A DNA stretch of 64,000 bases. Source: Oscillospiraceae bacterium. Its GTDB lineage: Bacteria > Bacillota > Clostridia > Oscillospirales > Ruminococcaceae. Every line of letters starts with the position of its first letter. The stretch's first letter is position 1. The stretch is taken from positions 2,108,001-2,172,000 of the forward strand of contig CP107210.1 in assembly GCA_025757985.1 (NCBI GenBank), in the 5' to 3' direction. The notes under the pieces were generated by a model, which made no database searches, was not told where the DNA came from, and was given only the letters and a program-made list of their open reading frames with translations. A program made the translations under genes and the position numbers. Below, one piece after another: positions 60,326 to 64,000 of this stretch.

Positions 60326-61507
60326 TTAAGTGTCATTTCCCGGATTTGAACCCATTCCAAGCCCGTTCAGCATCGCTTCTGCCGAAGAAACCTTGGAAGC
60401 GTAGTCCAAATGCGAATAAATATTCGCGGTGGTAGAGAAATCGCTGTGTCCCAGCCACTCCTGAATCATCTTCATCGGGACACCGTTTGCCAAAAGCAAA
60501 CTGGCGCAAGAATGGCGCAAATCGTGAAAACGGATGCGCCGCAGATGATAATTTTGCAAGATAATCTGGAACGAATTGGAGAGATAATCCGGCTTGAGCA
60601 GATTGCCCATTGCGTCTACGCAGATGTAGTCTGCGTATTTTTTGTTGTAGCACCTACCGCACAGCTTGCGGTTTTCTTTCTGTTCCTCCTGCAAGGCCAG
60701 CAGCCGTTCCCGGAAAACCGGTACAAGCGGCAAGGTGCGCTTGCTGGATTTGGTTTTTGTGCCATTGGATTCTACAAGCACTTCTTTTCCGTCCAGCCGA
60801 ACCGTTGTGACCGTGTGGCAGATTTCAATGGTGTTCTGCTCAAAGTCCACAGCAGCCCATTTCAGCCCTACAACCTCACTGCGGCGCAGACCATAAAAGG
60901 CAGTCAACATAACTGCCACCTCAATTTTACTGCCGCGCACAGCGTCGAACAGTGCGTTCATTTCATCCTTGCTGTAGAAGTTCCCAGTAAATTCGTTTTT
61001 CTTCGGGCGGTCCACCTTGTCGGCAGGGTTCACATCGATCAGGTCTGTTTTCACTGCGTATTTCAAGGCGCGGTGGATAACCGCATGATAGTGAATGACC
61101 GTATTGGGCTTCACACGCTCCAACTGTTCCTGATAAAATGCTTGGATATGAACCGCTTTCAGGTCGCCCAGCGTAACGCCGAGATTTCTAAAGTAAGGAA
61201 TGATCCTGCTGTTCGACAGTTCTTTGTAGCTTGCGTAGGTTGTCAGCTTGACGGTTGACTTTGCGATTTCCAGCCATTGCACCAGATAATCCGCAAACAG
61301 CATGGCTTTGCTGGGCGGACCGTTGGGGTCAACGGGTGGCTCAAAGTCGTCTTGCAGCTCACGCATCATCGCCTCGGCGCGCCGCTTGTTGCCCTTGATG
61401 GGCAAGCCCGTGGATTGCCATTTGGTTTTGCGTTTGCCGTCATAAGTTTTGTAGGTCAGTACCACATAGTAGATACCATTTTTTTCTTGCAGATGCCCTG
61501 CGACCAT
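60326..61507 (-). CDS. int: Tyrosine recombinase (integrase) of element 2
   Basis: 393 residues, nearly identical to the gene at 39554 (scattered, mostly silent changes; for example VDFEQNTIEI for NTLEI). The catalytic Arg (GLRRSEV), HDLRH and LGHSDFSTTANIYSH are intact. ATG 61507 is chosen as in copy 1. It should recognise the same tRNA-Ser core, so either integrase could act on both elements. Confidence 0.95.
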   Translation of the reverse strand: MVAGHLQEKNGIYYVVLTYKTYDGKRKTKWQSTGLPIKGNKRRAEAMMRELQDDFEPPVDPNGPPSKAMLFADYLVQWLEIAKSTVKLTTYASYKELSNSRIIPYFRNLGVTLGDLKAVHIQAFYQEQLERVKPNTVIHYHAVIHRALKYAVKTDLIDVNPADKVDRPKKNEFTGNFYSKDEMNALFDAVRGSKIEVAVMLTAFYGLRRSEVVGLKWAAVDFEQNTIEICHTVTTVRLDGKEVLVESNGTKTKSSKRTLPLVPVFRERLLALQEEQKENRKLCGRCYNKKYADYICVDAMGNLLKPDYLSNSFQIILQNYHLRRIRFHDLRHSCASLLLANGVPMKMIQEWLGHSDFSTTANIYSHLDYASKVSSAEAMLNGLGMGSNPGNDT

Positions 61508-61585
61508 AAAAAAATACCTCCTTTGGTTTGGGTCGCCCCCGATCTGCTGTTGACAAGAACAGCATAACGCATCGGCGCAAAACAA

Positions 61586-61882
61586 TCAACACTGTCGATT
61601 CTCTGCTCGACAGTGTTGACCGCAAATTTGAAGGTAGGTAAACAGGTGGGCTTTGGGGATGCGATATGAGCGCCCGATTTTCATCGCCGGGATTTTGCCT
61701 TCGTGCAGCAGCTTGTACCCCGTTTTGGTGCTGATTCGCAGGGCATCGCACATCTGTTCGATGTTCATTACATCGGGGTACTTGCGCAGCATGACACGGT
61801 AGGCATCGCGCTGGTTAAATCCTTTGTTGCTGATACAGAACACCTCTTTTCCTTGAATTTGCGGATTTAATTCCACAAGCAT
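61586..61882 (-). CDS. xis: Excisionase-type HTH protein of element 2
   Basis: About 98 residues. The HTH part (MNIEQMCDALRISTKTGYKL onward) is the same as in copy 1. The N-terminal part differs at several positions (QIQGKEVFCISNKG versus QIFKKEVFCISSKG). The start ATG 61882 lies next to a strong hairpin GCGGCCACTTG/ACAAGTGGCCGC (61884-61915) that could limit its translation. Confidence 0.8.
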   Translation of the reverse strand: MLVELNPQIQGKEVFCISNKGFNQRDAYRVMLRKYPDVMNIEQMCDALRISTKTGYKLLHEGKIPAMKIGRSYRIPKAHLFTYLQICGQHCRAENRQC

Positions 61883-61942
61883 AGCGGCCACTTGTTGAAA
61901 ACACAAGTGGCCGCCATAATCTGAAATCAAATTGTACGTCCT

Positions 61943-62270
61943 ATTCGACACTACTTCCCGGACATACGAGGGCGAACCACCGGCCCGGCTGCTGGAAACA
62001 GCTCCCGCTTCCTGTACCACATTGTTGGCAGTACCGCCGACACCTTGAGAGTATCGCCACGGTGCGTATCATCATTGCTGACCTTTCGCTTGAGGTATGT
62101 GTTCCACGCCACCTCTCCCGGCCTCTGGGGGCGCTCCACCGCCGTTACGGCGGTATCCTCGCGTCAGAAGCGGGACGCACCTGCCGAAACGCTCCTTGGG
62201 TTGCGGCAAGGTCAGTTGTATGTAGCCGGTGATTCGGATATTCGGTTATCAAGGTGCAGAAAAGGGGGAA
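61943..62270 (-). ncRNA. Conserved structured noncoding block upstream of excisionase (copy 2)
   Basis: Counterpart of 41169-41490. The inner hairpin here is ACCGCCG-TTA-CGGCGGT (62138-62154), where copy 1 has GCTGC/GCAGC. The stem GACAC (62039-62043) with GTATC (62051-62055) replaces GACGC/GCATC: both strands changed and pairing is kept. Confidence 0.6.
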
Positions 62271-62344
62271 TGAGGGATTTTTTGTCCCTCTATATATGAA
62301 TATCGCTTTAGGAAGGTAAAAGTTGGAGAAAAATCTACAATTTT

Positions 62345-62382
62345 TTCAAAAAAATACCGCCCTATCTCACGATAAGGCGGTA
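62345..62382 (-). terminator. Intrinsic terminator
   Basis: Minus strand TACCGCC/GGGCGGTA stem followed by TTTTTTT. It would end a minus-strand gene now decayed in 62383-62660. Confidence 0.7.
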
Positions 62383-62660
62383 GATTGCGTTATTCTATGC
62401 TGCTCCTAAGTTTTTAGATAACAAATCACCATTGGCGGCGTTCTCAAACACTTCAAAAGCATCTTGTAGTTCTTCCAATCACAGCTGGTGTGTCTCTTTC
62501 CAGAGTATTTGTTTTCCGCGACATCATTTAGCATCATCAGAATAAAACCCGATGGCCTTTTGCAAAGCCAAGAAATGCTTTCTTGTGTATTTGATTGCCC
62601 TGTGCTCTCCTTGCATTTCTATCCTACAGGTAATCAAATTCTCGTCATTTTCTTTCACAT
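62383..62660 (-). pseudogene. Decayed gene remnants
   Basis: Short minus-strand frames with protein-like content but no full gene: one ends in HRAIKYTRKHFLALQKAIGF and a stop, another in LQDAFEVFENAANGDLLSKN and a stop. Stops and frame breaks lie between them. I cannot name the parent genes. This stretch separates element 2's known genes from the trx locus; 62733-62908 shows nothing. Confidence 0.35.
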
Positions 62661-62694
62661 GGTAAAACCGCTTGTCACGCGGTATACTACGCAT

Positions 62695-62732
62695 AAAAGC
62701 ACAGCCGCAGAGTACATCTGTGGCTGTGCTTT
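62695..62732. terminator. Terminator-like hairpin
   Basis: AAAGCACAGCCGCAGA/TCTGTGGCTGTGCTTT, A/T-rich on both sides, usable in both directions. It probably ends the trxB transcript. Confidence 0.7.
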
Positions 62733-62908
62733 GTGTTCAGTTGCTCACTGTTGCGTGGACTGGATATGGAGAGACAACATATCTCCCAATCTTACATAGG
62801 TTATCTTATCTGCCATCACTCTGGCAGTTTGCCTTGCGGATATGTCGGCATCCCCACTGCGGTCGTATCCGGTCTGACCTTAAACATGGCTTTTTCAATC
62901 TACCTCCC

Positions 62909-63835
62909 TTATCGGTTTTCCGCGATATATTTCTCCGCCATGTGGACTGCCACCGCGCCGTCCGCCACGGCGGTGACCACCTGACGGAGGGGCTTCGTCC
63001 GCACGTCGCCCACGGCGTAAACGCCGGGAATACTGGTTTCCGTGGTCTCTCCGGCCACGATATAGCCGCCGTCCAGCGCCAGTTGACCCACCGCCAGCGC
63101 CGTGGCGGGCTGTCGGCCCACGCTGACAAATACGCCGTCGCAGTCCACCACGCTTTCCTCACCGGTGACGGTGTCCCGCAGGCGGACGCCGGTCAGCCTG
63201 TCCCTAGAAAGCAGCGCGGAAACGACGCTGTTCCAACGGAATTCCACGTTTTCGGCCTGTGCCAGCGGCTCGTAATAGATCTTGGTGGCCCGCAGGGTGT
63301 CTCTGCGGTGGACGAGGATCACTTTTTTCGCCACGCGGCTGAGAAGGAGGGCATCTGCCGCGGCGGAATTGCCGCCGCCCACCACGACCACCGTTTTGCC
63401 CTTGTAAAACATCCCATCGCAGGCGGCGCAGTAGGCCACGCCCCGGCCCACCAGTTCCGACTCTCCGGCCACGCCCAGCGTTCTGGGGTCCGCACCGGTG
63501 GCCAGCACCACGGTTTTCCCCCGGAAGATCCCCTCGCTGGTCTCCACGAGCTTGGGAATCGCCGTCAGATCCATGCGGAGGACTTCTGCGTATTCGCTGC
63601 GTGCCCCAAAACGCTCCGCCTGCTTTTGCATCTTCTCCGCCAGAGAGAAGCCGTCGATCCCGTTCTCAAAGCCGGGGTAGTTGTCGATCTGCTCGGTCAG
63701 GGCCATCTGCCCACCGGCGGACAGTTTTTCCAGCACGATGGTGTCCAGCCCCGCCCGTGCCGCGTACAGGGCGGCGGTGTAGCCGCCCGGTCCGCCGCCC
63801 ACCACAATCATATCATAAACATGATTGTTGTTCAT
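62909..63835 (-). CDS. trxB: Thioredoxin reductase
   Basis: 308 residues. FAD-binding VVGGGPGGYTAALYAARAG, the redox-active YCAACDG (CxxC), NADPH-binding VVGGGNSAAADALLL and the C-terminal VYAVGDVRTKPLRQVVTAVA. It reduces thioredoxin with NADPH. GGAGGG stands 7 nt before the ATG. The thioredoxin gene ends 14 nt upstream, so the pair forms a trxAB operon. GC-rich codon use sets it apart from the element genes before it. Confidence 0.95.
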   Translation of the reverse strand: MNNNHVYDMIVVGGGPGGYTAALYAARAGLDTIVLEKLSAGGQMALTEQIDNYPGFENGIDGFSLAEKMQKQAERFGARSEYAEVLRMDLTAIPKLVETSEGIFRGKTVVLATGADPRTLGVAGESELVGRGVAYCAACDGMFYKGKTVVVVGGGNSAAADALLLSRVAKKVILVHRRDTLRATKIYYEPLAQAENVEFRWNSVVSALLSRDRLTGVRLRDTVTGEESVVDCDGVFVSVGRQPATALAVGQLALDGGYIVAGETTETSIPGVYAVGDVRTKPLRQVVTAVADGAVAVHMAEKYIAENR

Positions 63836-63849
63836 ATCTGAACCCTCCG

Positions 63850-64000
63850 TTATTTCGCCAAGGCTTCCTGAATGAAACGGTCGATCTCTGCCTTTGAGCC
63901 GGGCGCGGTGATGGAACCCACGGCCTTTCCGTTCCGGAACAGCACCAGAGTTGGGATGACCTTGATTCCCTCGGCCCCCGCCAGCTGCGGCTCCTCGTCA
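63850..64000 (-). CDS. trxA: Thioredoxin, C-terminal part (5' end outside window)
   Basis: The last 49 codons are visible. IKVIPTLVLFRNGKAVGSI carries the cis-Pro loop typical of thioredoxins; the CxxC site lies beyond the right edge. Partner of the downstream trxB. Confidence 0.88.
   Translation of the reverse strand, partial: DEEPQLAGAEGIKVIPTLVLFRNGKAVGSITAPGSKAEIDRFIQEALAK

Noticed and set aside
61951..62139. A ~62-codon minus-strand frame conserved between the two noncoding blocks
   Set aside because: Most differences between copies are nonsynonymous and fall in paired stems, which fits RNA structure better than a protein.

Overview
The window reads as a high-GC, gut-type Firmicutes chromosome, most like Oscillospiraceae/Ruminococcaceae (Gemmiger, Subdoligranulum or Faecalibacterium relatives). 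This is an inference from spoIIE, the darA-holB-ricT locus, a class D-like sortase, a CpsB/C/D phosphoregulatory set, AGGAGG-type ribosome binding sites and families of short GC-rich intergenic repeats. The first 39 kb is uniform chromosomal sequence. From 39.3 kb to about 62.4 kb the sequence is lower in GC and consists of integrated mobile DNA. The last 1.1 kb (trxB and the end of a thioredoxin gene) is GC-rich again.

Region 1 (1-19.3 kb) is cell-surface polysaccharide. A plus-strand run holds a truncated glycosyltransferase, a GT-D-like protein, a GT4, a GT11 (alpha-1,2-fucosyltransferase-like), a GT2, a Wzx-type flippase, a GT6 (ABO blood-group transferase-like, with the bacterial NxN motif) and a GT-C-like membrane protein. 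A GT11 and a GT6 in one locus predicts a host-like histo-blood-group A/B-type glycan. After a small unknown gene and spoIIE comes an unusual membrane/Rossmann-GT26 fusion. A second run follows: a secreted C-terminally anchored protein, a class D-like sortase, a membrane protein, a Wzz-like chain-length modulator, a BY-kinase and a PHP-type tyrosine phosphatase. A GT2 on the minus strand closes the region.

Region 2 (19.5-38.7 kb) is mostly housekeeping: M32 carboxypeptidase, M18 aminopeptidase divergent from an HxlR regulator, glutamyl-Q tRNA-Asp synthetase, a CopA ATPase whose C-terminal domain is an in-frame CopZ with its own ribosome binding site, acylphosphatase, RsmI, a phosphoesterase, BirA, an ECF S component, a HAD phosphatase, a patatin-like lipase, AroD, a 55-residue 2[4Fe-4S] ferredoxin, the RicT/HolB/DarA cluster, a rhomboid-like membrane protein and an XRE regulator. 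Four families of short inverted repeats sit between these genes.

Region 3 (38.9-62.4 kb) is a tRNA integration hot spot. A perfect sigma-A consensus promoter precedes two truncated tRNA-Ser 5' halves and one intact tRNA-Ser(CGA). The 3' half of that tRNA recurs at 60.14 kb, and an almost identical integrase-excisionase-noncoding RNA module follows each copy, so two related integrative elements lie in tandem. Element 1 (about 20.8 kb) keeps ICE accessory genes (sigma-like factors, XRE regulator, M23 peptidase, DUF3846) but no relaxase or type IV secretion ATPase is visible. It carries a glycoside-utilisation cargo (AraC, GH3, SGNH hydrolase, alpha/beta hydrolase, GH78 rhamnosidase, GPH symporter, plus decayed genes) lying between two direct copies of one IS3-family sequence. 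The roughly 320-bp noncoding block upstream of each excisionase shows compensatory changes between copies, which supports a structured RNA. Element 2 has no visible right end in the window.
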